DNA of 64,000 bases from Colwellia sp. D2M02 (GCF_018860755.1 NZ_JAHKPW010000032.1:149071-213070); one strand, 5' to 3'. Positions 9,034-16,256 are shown, counted from the stretch's first letter. Numbers and translations: made by a program. Notes: generated by a model not told the origin, from the sequence alone.

Positions 9034-10404
9034 TTAGGATACATTCTGGATATCTTCTTCTAACTCTTCTATTACTTTGCGTATTCGATAATTAAATAGC
9101 CTTTCGACCTCAGAGTTTTCCTTCCCGTCAAGCTTACCAGTACCAAGATAAATCTCTAAAACCTTTCGTTTCTGGTTTGTATCAAAAGAATCAAAGTTAA
9201 TAATATATTTATGTGATTCTTTATCGGACTTCTTAGATTCGTGAAAAGACTTTATTAATGTTTTAGGCTTAACCTTTCCCTCTAATTTGAATCTCTTGAG
9301 CATATTTTTTATCGATAAATCAATTTTAAATAATATATTTCTATCATCAATTTGTGAAAAATAGAACACCCAACCACGTTTTTTGTTCTCATAGATGCAC
9401 CCAGTTATTTTAAGGTTTAATCTCCACCTTAAAATTTCTAACGCTCTCTCTCTATTTGCATCAATTTTAGCTGAGTTGTATTTATATTTAAAGTTAGTAA
9501 ATATATTAGCAATTGAAGCCTCAAACCTTTGTCGATTAGAAATCCTCAATGATGCAGATCTATTTTTAAAGTAGTAACCTAGATAATCAAATGGTTCTGT
9601 TAATACGCCAGTAAATGACTTAGAGTTCTCCTCATCGAGAGGATGGACTTTTAAGGATAGAGCCTCAATATCTTCGACTAATTCTTTTGAAATATCATCC
9701 GTATCGTCATCAGAGCAAAAAATTAAAATATCATCCACGTAGCGAGTATAAAATATGTTTGTTCGATTAGAATACTTCTGATCTATTGTCGATAAATATA
9801 TTTCACCTAGAACATTAGAGTTTGCAAGCCCTTGCGGTATACCAACTAAGTTGACTTTACGCTCACCATTAACAGCTTTTGATACCGTTGAATTTCTGAT
9901 CGACTTTAAAATCAGTTGGATGATCTCTGGCTTTCTAATTTTTTTTCTTAAGGTTTTTTCTAATACAGAGTGGTTAATACTTGGATAAAAATTTGTGATA
10001 TCTATTTTTATAAATGTATCAAATTCAGGCTTGATAATATTAGATTTTATATCCTCTATTTTTACCTGTGGGATATTAACTTCAAGTTCCTCAGAAAAAA
10101 CGTGAAATAACAAGTCACAAATAGTCCTTAATGTAACCCTATCTCTGTATGTAGGTATCGATATTGCTCTTGGAAAACTATTTGCACCTTTAGATATTAA
10201 TTTTTGCTTAAACGGGGTAAAAGCATAACTGCCATTGTTGACCTTTCTATTTATTATTAAGAGTTCATTTTCTATATTGTTTTCGAAAGTTGTTCTAGTT
10301 GTTTTATCTGGCCCAACAGCTAAGCTATTTTGAACATTATTTTCATAAGTTTTTTTAAGTGATGAAACTTTGAAAAGTTTATTAAATTTAAGGTATGCGC
10401 TCAT
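9034..10404 (-). CDS. Reverse transcriptase, defence-associated (DRT/UG type), paired with a SLATT protein
   Basis: The 456-residue protein has RT motifs in order: FIKIDITNFYPSIN (catalytic Asp135), GIPQGLANSNVLGEIYLS (~188-205), FYTRYVDDILIFC (YVDD at 222-225) and FDYLGYYF (272-279). About 175 residues follow, covering the thumb (LEILRWRLNLKITGC) and an extra C-terminal region (RGWVFYFSQIDD). There is no maturase, HNH or integrase domain. The start ATG overlaps the SLATT stop codon (ATGA), which indicates translational coupling. RTs of the 'unknown group' class next to SLATT membrane proteins are known or suspected anti-phage systems. I recall the name DRT10 for an RT-SLATT-ncRNA system, but that label needs checking. 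It would make cDNA from the RNA encoded at 10959-11090. Confidence 0.88.
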   Translation of the reverse strand: MSAYLKFNKLFKVSSLKKTYENNVQNSLAVGPDKTTRTTFENNIENELLIINRKVNNGSYAFTPFKQKLISKGANSFPRAISIPTYRDRVTLRTICDLLFHVFSEELEVNIPQVKIEDIKSNIIKPEFDTFIKIDITNFYPSINHSVLEKTLRKKIRKPEIIQLILKSIRNSTVSKAVNGERKVNLVGIPQGLANSNVLGEIYLSTIDQKYSNRTNIFYTRYVDDILIFCSDDDTDDISKELVEDIEALSLKVHPLDEENSKSFTGVLTEPFDYLGYYFKNRSASLRISNRQRFEASIANIFTNFKYKYNSAKIDANRERALEILRWRLNLKITGCIYENKKRGWVFYFSQIDDRNILFKIDLSIKNMLKRFKLEGKVKPKTLIKSFHESKKSDKESHKYIINFDSFDTNQKRKVLEIYLGTGKLDGKENSEVERLFNYRIRKVIEELEEDIQNVS

Positions 10405-10946
10405 TTGTTGAATATCAGTAAAGCAAATGGGGCTGTGTAGATAGAAATTATGAGTGACTTTCTTATAAAAATATAAAAAATCACCTCAATAAAGTCAGGG
10501 ATAGTTGGTTTCCTAGAAGATAGAGATTTATAGTTTGTCACTCTAAAAAATTTATCGTCAATTGTTTTATGATTTTCAGAGTCCGATAAAAGCTTCATAT
10601 ATTCATTATTAATTTGTGATTCATCAGCATTAGGTAATGCTGATTTTTCGTACAGCTCGTGCAAGTTCAGGTAATTTTTCTTTAATTTTTCAGCTCGCCC
10701 TTTGAAATCGATATTTGATATAAAAAGTGACAAAACTAATATGCAAACAGAGATGATTGTTAATGTAATATCAGAATTTTTTCCAACGGGGTTTACTTCT
10801 TTCAACATATAAATTGAAAGTGCAACATTAACTAATGAGTAAAGGATAAGTGTGAACTGTGCGTGTTGATTGTTCATTAGCAATCTTTCCGAAGCCTGAA
10901 TTCTCGCCTTTCGTGTGAACCATATTTTATCTGATAAATTTGACAT
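10401..10946 (-). CDS. SLATT-type membrane effector paired with the RT
   Basis: The 181-residue protein begins with a charged cytoplasmic segment (WFTRKARIQASERLL), then TM1 at about 29-49 and TM2 at about 59-78. A helical linker follows (FKGRAEKLKKNYLNLHELYE, then NNEYMKLLSDSENHKTIDD), and a third hydrophobic span lies at ~151-179. This is the layout of SLATT domains, in particular the SLATT_5 kind found with RTs. SLATT proteins are predicted pore-forming effectors that kill or arrest the infected cell when triggered by a nucleotide or nucleic-acid signal. Here the likely trigger is the RT product. It is the first gene of a two-gene operon and starts 13 bases after the U-tract of the upstream RNA. 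Confidence 0.8.
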   Translation of the reverse strand: MSNLSDKIWFTRKARIQASERLLMNNQHAQFTLILYSLVNVALSIYMLKEVNPVGKNSDITLTIISVCILVLSLFISNIDFKGRAEKLKKNYLNLHELYEKSALPNADESQINNEYMKLLSDSENHKTIDDKFFRVTNYKSLSSRKPTIPDFIEVIFYIFIRKSLIISIYTAPFALLIFNK

Positions 10947-10958
10947 ATTTAATCCATT

Positions 10959-11090
10959 AAAAAAGGAGGAGGTAAGTAATTAGATACTTTAACACCCAGT
11001 AAATGGGTCTACGTTTTCACGTAAATATAAACTTTCATTTATATTATTTATTAGATTCACCCTCAAAGAGGATCCACAATGACCTCCTCC
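10959..11090 (-). ncRNA. Predicted structured RNA of the RT-SLATT system (template/partner RNA)
   Basis: On the minus strand GGAGGAGGU (11090-11082) pairs perfectly with ACCUCCUCC (10973-10965), which is followed by six U (10964-10959). Five hairpins lie between them: CCUC-UUU-GAGG; AAUAUAAA-UGAAAG-UUUAUAUU; UACGU-GAAA-ACGUA, with a GNRA tetraloop and directly abutting the previous stem; ACCCA-UUUAC-UGGGU; and AAGUA-UCUAAU-UACUU. The only long unpaired stretch is about 15 nt (11060-11046). A weak promoter may lie just upstream (TATAAG/TAATAT near 11095-11105). The position next to an RT operon suggests a template or cofactor RNA, as in other DRT systems. An alternative is a 5' leader controlling SLATT translation. 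Confidence 0.7.
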
Positions 11091-11528
11091 AATTTCTTAT
11101 ATTATCTCAATGATTTTGAAGAAGATAGGGGAATTATAAAGCTTAATAAATTTTTTAATTAATATCGGTGTGAAGGTTTACAAAGGGAATGCTTTATTTT
11201 TCCCATTTATACAATTTAAAACAGAGGCCGTTCCACGTATTTAGTAATTAGTTGCACTTAATTTATGTTTTACATGCTTTTATTAATTATTTGAAAGTAA
11301 GCATTAGACATACAATTAACGTTAGAAAAATATAGTATGAATGTCGGCTTTGAGCTTACAGTAGCCCCTCAAACATGTATTTATTTTTGGTTAGAATTAT
11401 CACTAATCTGTTTATTATTTTACAAAAGCTCAATGTCAGCTTATGGCTAGCTACCGGCTTTATCGAGAGTACTATTAAGTCAGAATCTATACTAAAAAAT
11501 GCCAGTCAGATATGAACTACTATACATT

Positions 11529-11570
11529 AGTGCTAGTACAGTAGCGCTACTGTATAAGCCTTATAGCACT
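11529..11570. repeat. Nested perfect palindrome
   Basis: TACAGTAGC and GCTACTGTA form an uninterrupted 18-bp palindrome (11537-11554). It is enclosed by a second inverted repeat, AGTGCTA (11529-11535) with TAGCACT (11564-11570). It lies between the RNA/RT operon and the HopJ gene. It could be a recombination site, a dimer-binding operator or part of a 3'-end structure; nothing decides between these. The rest of the 11091-11706 gap is AT-rich, with a GGGAA/TTCCC hairpin at 11185-11204 and no credible gene. Confidence 0.6.
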
Positions 11571-11577
11571 TAGCCTC

Positions 11578-11637
11578 CGACGATAAAGTTCCCGACGATA
11601 AAGTTAACAACGAAAGAATTCACAACTATAAAGTACC
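11578..11637. repeat. 15-bp tandem repeat, four copies
   Basis: Four consecutive 15-base units can be read: CGACGATAAAGTTCC, CGACGATAAAGTTAA, CAACGAAAGAATTCA and CAACTATAAAGTACC. The first two differ only at their last two bases and the copies decay downstream. The array lies just beyond the terminator of the HopJ operon. Confidence 0.75.
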
Positions 11638-11651
11638 GTATAAAACCTTAA

Positions 11652-11679
11652 CCTAGCGTTCTTTAACAGTAACGCTAGG
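11652..11679 (-). terminator. Probable terminator of the DUF2999-HopJ operon
   Basis: CCTAGCGTT (11652-11660) pairs perfectly with AACGCTAGG (11671-11679). On the minus strand the stem is followed by TTAAGGTTTT, a weak U-rich tail. It lies 28 bases beyond the HopJ stop codon. Confidence 0.6.
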
Positions 11680-11706
11680 CTAGTTTAACTAGTTGTTATT
11701 GACTAA

Positions 11707-12090
11707 TTACAGTGCCGTTAACGCTACAGCATTAAAGTTGATACCAGCCCAACCCGTTTTGATGAAATTACGAATATTGCCGTGATCTTCACCTTGTGGA
11801 TGCGCTAAAACATCTTCACGATAAAAACGACCAAAACATGCCAGTGTTTGCGGCTCAGTTAATTGATTCAGTTGAGCAAAGGCAAATATTTTACATGAGC
11901 CTTCATTAGTACCTGCTTCATTAAGTAATGTGCCGTTAGTAAACGTCACCGGTGAATAATGGTAGTTTTGAGCAATCACTTGCATAACTTGCTCAAAACT
12001 AACGATATCTTCTTGAGGTGAGTTAGCTTGCGCTGTTAATGCGTCAAGTAATGACGCTAGCGAGTTCTCTGTTGAAATAGTGCTGCTCAT
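11707..12090 (-). CDS. HopJ family protein
   Basis: The 127-residue protein matches the HopJ family throughout: SFEQVMQVIAQNYHYSPVTF, TNGTLLNEAGTNEGSCKIFA, TLACFGRFYREDVL and HGNIRNFIKTGWAGI. The family is named after a Pseudomonas type III effector candidate but is widespread in free-living marine bacteria with no secretion system nearby, so a role as an effector is unlikely. Its real function is unknown. The ATG shares one base with the stop of the upstream DUF2999 gene (TAATG), so the two are translationally coupled. Confidence 0.85.
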   Translation of the reverse strand: MSSTISTENSLASLLDALTAQANSPQEDIVSFEQVMQVIAQNYHYSPVTFTNGTLLNEAGTNEGSCKIFAFAQLNQLTEPQTLACFGRFYREDVLAHPQGEDHGNIRNFIKTGWAGINFNAVALTAL

Positions 12091-12350
12091 TAAGCATTAC
12101 CTTCTTTAAGCTTAGCTTTTGCCGCTTCTACTTTAGAGAAATCTAAACCGAGCTCATTAACAGCTTCTTCAATTAAGCCAGGATCAGCCATCACTAAGCT
12201 CATAATTTCTTGTAGTTTTTCAGGCGGCAAACCTAGCTGTGCAATAAACGCCATCGCCATCATAGGGTTTTCAGTTAAGGCATTAAATAATTCGTTAATT
12301 TTTTCATCACTAACATTTAATTCTTTTAAAATTTGTATAATTGGGTTCAT
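12090..12350 (-). CDS. DUF2999 family small protein
   Basis: The 86-residue, acidic, all-helical protein (ELNVSDEKINELFNALTENP, MAFIAQLGLPPEKLQEIMSL) matches DUF2999, a short family of Vibrio- and Alteromonadales-type bacteria with no known function. No signal peptide or membrane span is seen. It is the first gene of the pair with HopJ. Confidence 0.8.
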   Translation of the reverse strand: MNPIIQILKELNVSDEKINELFNALTENPMMAMAFIAQLGLPPEKLQEIMSLVMADPGLIEEAVNELGLDFSKVEAAKAKLKEGNA

Positions 12351-12546
12351 TACGCATTTATCCAGGTTATAAAGTGAGTAACACTTGAAGCTATTATCAA
12401 GGTGTTATTTATAATGCGCACTTTAACAAATTAACAGCGATATTAAAATCACGTATACTGCTTAATTGCTTAACTTTGCTTAAAAACGCACAGACAAACG
12501 GCAATACGTAAACGCCCTATTACCAATATAAAAGCCCAATAATAAC

Positions 12547-13053
12547 ATGCACTCTCACTTAAAATACCTTGCAAGCTACTCACCTAAAATACAAGAGCAA
12601 GTACAAGCCATGCTTGAAAAAAAGTCACTGGCGAAGTATTTACTGAACAAATACCCTACAACCCACAGTGTAACGAGTGATAAGGCCTTGCGCGTTCATA
12701 TTATGGCGTTAAAAAATCAATATTTAAAAAAATCACCGCCCATTAGCCAAATAAAATATGATGATAAAATTCACATTATAAATAATGCACTTGGCTTGCA
12801 TACTTATGTATCACGCGTTCAAGGCAATAAACTAAAAAGCAAAAATGAAATTCGTATTGGCAGCTTATTCAAAAAATCACCCGAGGCTTTTCTGAATATG
12901 ATTGCTGTCCATGAGTTAGCACATATTAAAGAGAAAGATCACAATAAAGCGTTTTATCAATTGTGTGAATATATGCTACCTGAATATCACCAACTGGAAT
13001 TGGATTTACGTATTTATTTAACCCAAGTAGAATTACTCGGTGATATTTATTAA
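12547..13053 (+). CDS. YgjP-like zinc metallopeptidase (DUF45/M48-like)
   Basis: The 168-residue protein has the zinc site HELAHIKEKDH, with HExxH at 122-126 (VHELAH) and a further His at 132, as in the YgjP/DUF45 group. There is no signal peptide or membrane segment, so it is probably cytoplasmic. The substrate is unknown. The first ATG at 12547 is the only good start; the segment before it is AT-rich and divergent from the DUF2999 operon. Confidence 0.75.
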   Translation: MHSHLKYLASYSPKIQEQVQAMLEKKSLAKYLLNKYPTTHSVTSDKALRVHIMALKNQYLKKSPPISQIKYDDKIHIINNALGLHTYVSRVQGNKLKSKNEIRIGSLFKKSPEAFLNMIAVHELAHIKEKDHNKAFYQLCEYMLPEYHQLELDLRIYLTQVELLGDIY

Positions 13054-13187
13054 GCAGTTACATTCTATTAAAATCAAATCAGCATGTGCTTATGTCGACT
13101 AAAACGGTAAATGCAGTAAGCAAATTGCCCCAAAAAAAGCCTAAAACTAAAACCTCAACTAAAGCCTAAACTACAGAGAGCACAAGT

Positions 13188-13361
13188 ATGTCAGACACTA
13201 TTGTTAAGTTTGAATTTGAAAAAGAGAATAAAAATAGCATTCGCTACAAAGAAATCCCCAAAGAAGGTATGCCGCCTATTGTTGGGACTATATACGTACA
13301 AAAATGGTTTGCGGGTGAGTGTAAAAACCTCGAAATAACCATTAACAAAAAAGATAAGTAA
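13188..13361 (+). CDS. Small conserved-looking protein, 57 residues
   Basis: The ORF begins at ATG 13188 after ACAGAGAG and encodes MSDTIVKFEFEKENKNSIRY, then KEIPKEGMPPIVGTIYVQKW, and ends in LEITINKKDK. The pattern of alternating beta strands with an IGT-YVQKW core is like a small single-domain family seen in many bacteria, but I cannot name it. It is cytoplasmic. A 25-codon Lys/Thr-rich frame just upstream (13092-13169) lacks a ribosome site and is probably not real. Confidence 0.65.
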   Translation: MSDTIVKFEFEKENKNSIRYKEIPKEGMPPIVGTIYVQKWFAGECKNLEITINKKDK

Positions 13362-13472
13362 ACCATTATTCCTTTAAAAAAACTTTTCTAAAGAGTAACT
13401 TACCTGAATGAAATTTGATTTCTAAGAGCAAATAATATAGCGTAGTCGCCAATTCACTAAATGGACTTAATC

Positions 13473-14249
13473 ATGAAAAAAATATTCGCTTGTATAGCGC
13501 TTAGCGCACCACTATTTTCATACGCTTTCGAGCATGGAAAAGTTTATTATAGTTTTGACTCTGAAAATGAAGCCCGTGTTATTGTTGTTCCTGCCGAAGA
13601 AGACAACCATTACTACATTAACTACCGTAATTTTAACCACCATTACGATAATCAAACTCTGCTTTATAAACAAATAAAAAATAATATTAATGAAGGTTTT
13701 TACTATCAGCTTGTCGATACTGCGCGTGTTAACCTGCGTAATGAGCTAAATAAAACCTTAATTCACGGCACTTTATACTCTTACTCAACCGTTTTTTTAG
13801 ATGATGATTCTAAAACGAAAATCATTTATGCTGGCGATGCTGATATTGTCCAAGCGCGCAATGTCAAAGAGGCTTATCATAAAAGACAGCTTGATGTGAG
13901 CAGTAAAGTTGCCGCTAAAAAGTTAATCAAATCAGCACAAGAAAATTTTAACAGTGCCTGTAAACAAACAGTGAATATTGATATTGATTGGAACGCTTTT
14001 GTTTCTCAAGAATTAAAAGCCGCTCCTGCAAAACTATCGAGCTATTTAGGCGCACTCAGTAAAATATGCGCCATAGACAGTGATTATTTAGAAGCGGTTA
14101 ACAGTATTACGCAAATTAAGGTATCTCCTGCTGATAATACAACTCAGCAAAAAGTCACCTTAGCTGATAATCAATTAACGATTCAAATCGCCAGCGAACA
14201 ACCTAATTTGCCTGAAACAAGTTACCAAGCAATTTTTACTATTTTATAA
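13473..14249 (+). CDS. Secreted protein of unknown function, paralogous at its C-terminus to the next gene
   Basis: I start at ATG 13473 because it gives a clean signal peptide (MKKIFACIALSAPLFSYA); the in-frame ATG four codons upstream only adds polar residues. The N-terminal ~140 residues are Tyr/Asn-rich beta-type sequence with no family I know. The C-terminal ~110 residues (SACKQTVNIDIDWNAFVSQE, LGALSKICAIDSDYLEAV) align with the whole mature part of the neighbouring protein, sharing two Cys that probably form a disulfide. The genes are 27 bases apart and likely cotranscribed. Confidence 0.7.
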   Translation: MKKIFACIALSAPLFSYAFEHGKVYYSFDSENEARVIVVPAEEDNHYYINYRNFNHHYDNQTLLYKQIKNNINEGFYYQLVDTARVNLRNELNKTLIHGTLYSYSTVFLDDDSKTKIIYAGDADIVQARNVKEAYHKRQLDVSSKVAAKKLIKSAQENFNSACKQTVNIDIDWNAFVSQELKAAPAKLSSYLGALSKICAIDSDYLEAVNSITQIKVSPADNTTQQKVTLADNQLTIQIASEQPNLPETSYQAIFTIL

Positions 14250-14276
14250 CCAACCTACTAACGTAAAGGAAATACA

Positions 14277-14762
14277 ATGAAGAAAACACTACTTACCGCG
14301 GCTATTTGTACATTATTAGCAACTACGGCTCATGCTGGCGTAAAAGACAAAAAAGCCATTAAAGCAGCTGAAGCAGGTATTGCTACTGAAATAGCTAAAG
14401 TAAAAACCGCTTGTGGCAACGCGGCGCTTGAAGTTAATGTTTCATGGGATGAATATAAAGCCATGATCAAAGCAAATGAAGCCGTTCTTAAAGAAAACCG
14501 TGAGCAAACACAATGGATTTACGCACAAGGCGGACAGCGTACTATTAGCACACTAGAATCACTTGCAAAAATATGTGCTGATGATGAAGACTATAAAGAA
14601 GAAATCGCTAACTTAACGAAAGTGATTGTTACTCCTAAAGCAGAATACAAAGACTATAAAAGTGAATTTACCCTTGATGGCACTGTATTACATGCTAAAA
14701 CAGGTCACCGCATGACACGTAGCGCGAGTGATTTCACTAAACGATTAAAAGCACTTTACTAA
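14277..14762 (+). CDS. Small secreted protein with the same two-Cys domain
   Basis: The 161-residue protein has a strong ribosome site (AAAGGAAA) and signal peptide (MKKTLLTAAICTLLATTAHA). The mature domain reads VKTACGNAALEVNVSWDEYK, then TLESLAKICADDEDYKEEI and a basic C-terminus. It matches the C-terminal domain of the upstream gene in order and spacing: Cys, VNVSWDEY/VNIDIDWNAF, L--LAKIC, D-DY-E. The function is unknown; a periplasmic binding or structural role is possible. Confidence 0.75.
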   Translation: MKKTLLTAAICTLLATTAHAGVKDKKAIKAAEAGIATEIAKVKTACGNAALEVNVSWDEYKAMIKANEAVLKENREQTQWIYAQGGQRTISTLESLAKICADDEDYKEEIANLTKVIVTPKAEYKDYKSEFTLDGTVLHAKTGHRMTRSASDFTKRLKALY

Positions 14763-14774
14763 CCTTTAGGTTAT

Positions 14775-14816
14775 TAAACGTACGTAATTAAAAACTAAAC
14801 GTACATAATTAAAAAC
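14775..14816. repeat. 21-bp tandem duplication
   Basis: Two adjacent 21-base units (14775-14795 and 14796-14816), each beginning TAAACGTAC and ending TTAAAAAC, differ at one position (G or A at the tenth base). The second unit runs into the terminator stem. Confidence 0.8.
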
Positions 14817-14838
14817 GAGTGCATGGTCACTCGTTTTT
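14811..14838 (+). terminator. Intrinsic terminator after the secreted-protein pair
   Basis: ACGAGTG (14815-14821) pairs with CACTCGT (14828-14834) across a CATGGT loop, with an A-tract before and a run of T after. Confidence 0.9.
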
Positions 14839-14920
14839 TTATGCTGAAATATTAACACACGTTAATTCATTGAGCCCCAATTACGCAAAAGACATAAGTA
14901 ATATGGAGTTACTCTATTAA

Positions 14921-14960
14921 CTACTTATAATTAAAACTACTTATAATTATCTACTTATAA
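14921..14960. repeat. Three short direct repeats CTACTTATAA
   Basis: CTACTTATAA occurs at 14921, 14937 and 14951 in the leader region of the FimV-like gene. The first two copies extend to CTACTTATAATTA. The spacing of 16 and 14 bases leaves open whether they are protein-binding sites or replication slippage. Confidence 0.6.
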
Positions 14961-15060
14961 ATATCGTTCGGTTTTATAGCCGCTACAGATAAAAAGATTA
15001 AACAATCGACTTATAAATGCTAATGTCATTGTAGATTCGCATTTCAATAGAGAGTAGTTG

Positions 15061-15867
15061 ATGAATTTATTCCGTATTTTTAGCTTTTTATCCTGCTATT
15101 TATTCAGCACTTACACCATGGCTGCTGTCGACTACATTAGTCTGCATGATATTGAACTAAACACGCCACAAGCCTTAGCAATTAAACTTAATATTATTGA
15201 AAGTGCAGAAAAGCCACCACTTAAGTTTGTGTTACAACAGGGCAGCAAAAAGCACACGCTTTCTTATCAGCGACTCAACCAATACATGCTGCGAGTTCAA
15301 GGTAACCAAAGACTAACGGGCACTGCCAACTTGGTAGTTTATACGACAAATAATGATCGCTGGGAAATCATTAATACAATTAAACTCAACATACCCCCTA
15401 CCAATAAAGGGCACATGACTGCTAATACCTATTCAAGCGCTGAGCAAATAACATCAACTAATCCGATGACTGAAACCACAAAAAATCAGCCCTTGGCTAG
15501 TCGTTTACCAACATCGTCACCTGACAATCCCAGAAAAAATAGCAGAACAAATAGCAGAACAAATACCAGCACAAATATCAGCCAAGTAGCAGCTAACCAG
15601 TGCGTATTAACAAAACAACCACAAGAAACACTTTGGCGCATCGCAACACGTTATGCTCCACAATGGAATATTGACGTTTATAGTGCGATGATTGCTATTT
15701 ATAACGCCAATAGAAACCAGTTTAGTCAACAACATATCAAACTATTAAAAGCGAACGCGACACTAACCTGCCCTACGCAAAATATTATGGCAAGCCTTGG
15801 TAGTAAGAGCTTAATGGAAGAAGAGTTTGAGCGTTTGCACAATAAAAAAGTGATCATTGAGCCTTAA
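15061..15867 (+). CDS. FimV-like protein with a C-terminal LysM-type domain
   Basis: The start at 15061 follows AGAGAG and gives a signal peptide ending TMAAVDY. The N-terminal ~110 residues are a FimV-type beta domain (PPLKFVLQQGSKKHTLSYQ). A Ser/Thr/Asn-rich linker has three near-identical NSRTN/NTSTN units. The C-terminal domain (ETLWRIATRYAPQWNIDVYS, MIAIYNANRNQF, IKLLKANATLTCP) matches the LysM-like segment of FimV/HubP proteins. Those bind peptidoglycan and organise polar machinery, but full FimV is much longer and membrane-anchored. This short form lacks the transmembrane and cytoplasmic parts, so its role may differ. Confidence 0.7.
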   Translation: MNLFRIFSFLSCYLFSTYTMAAVDYISLHDIELNTPQALAIKLNIIESAEKPPLKFVLQQGSKKHTLSYQRLNQYMLRVQGNQRLTGTANLVVYTTNNDRWEIINTIKLNIPPTNKGHMTANTYSSAEQITSTNPMTETTKNQPLASRLPTSSPDNPRKNSRTNSRTNTSTNISQVAANQCVLTKQPQETLWRIATRYAPQWNIDVYSAMIAIYNANRNQFSQQHIKLLKANATLTCPTQNIMASLGSKSLMEEEFERLHNKKVIIEP

Positions 15868-16256
15868 ATATATCTTTACAGCCACATTTAAATTTTACGT
15901 TCACTTTTCTATTTTCATTTTTATATTCTCTATTTTCACTTTTTCACTTTTTCACTTTTTCAACACTAACAAAATACATAACAAGTTATACCATAGGCTT
16001 GCTCACGTACTGTTTTGTATTGTTGGTAATGTCCCTTTTAGAATAATTATTCGCATATTGTTAATTAAAAAACAAACAAACTATTAATCAATAACTTATT
16101 TTGGTATAAAAAGCATACGATTTGATTGTTGCATATGCTGAAAGGTTTCTTTTTGACCAACAAATAGAAACGTTTATGTAATTAAATCAAACATAAAATC
16201 CACCAGTCGAAGTGGAAAACATACTAATAATTATCTTAACAAGTAAAGGAAGTTAC
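15868..16256 (+). other. Gene-free pyrimidine-rich spacer and TonB-receptor leader
   Basis: From about 15900 to 15965 the plus strand is almost purely T and C, with CACTTTTT repeated three times. An open frame here encodes low-complexity Phe/Ile residues and is not credible. GAATAATTATTC (about 16040) is a 12-bp palindrome that could be a weak operator; I see no clear Fur box. Confidence 0.5.

Noticed and set aside
9034-11090. Retron, group II intron or diversity-generating element
   Set aside because: No inverted a1/a2-type msr-msd arrangement with a priming G could be drawn, no maturase/HNH domain or intron domain V is seen, and no template/variable repeat pair lies nearby.
11707-12090. 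Type III secretion effector
   Set aside because: The HopJ family name is historical; no secretion system or chaperone gene is present and the partner is a housekeeping-like DUF2999 gene.
13092-13169. 25-codon Lys/Thr-rich open frame
   Set aside because: No ribosome site and low-complexity content; it is more likely spacer.
15857-16087. 76-residue open frame after the FimV-like gene
   Set aside because: It arises from a pyrimidine-rich tract, encodes low-complexity Phe/Ile residues and has no ribosome site.
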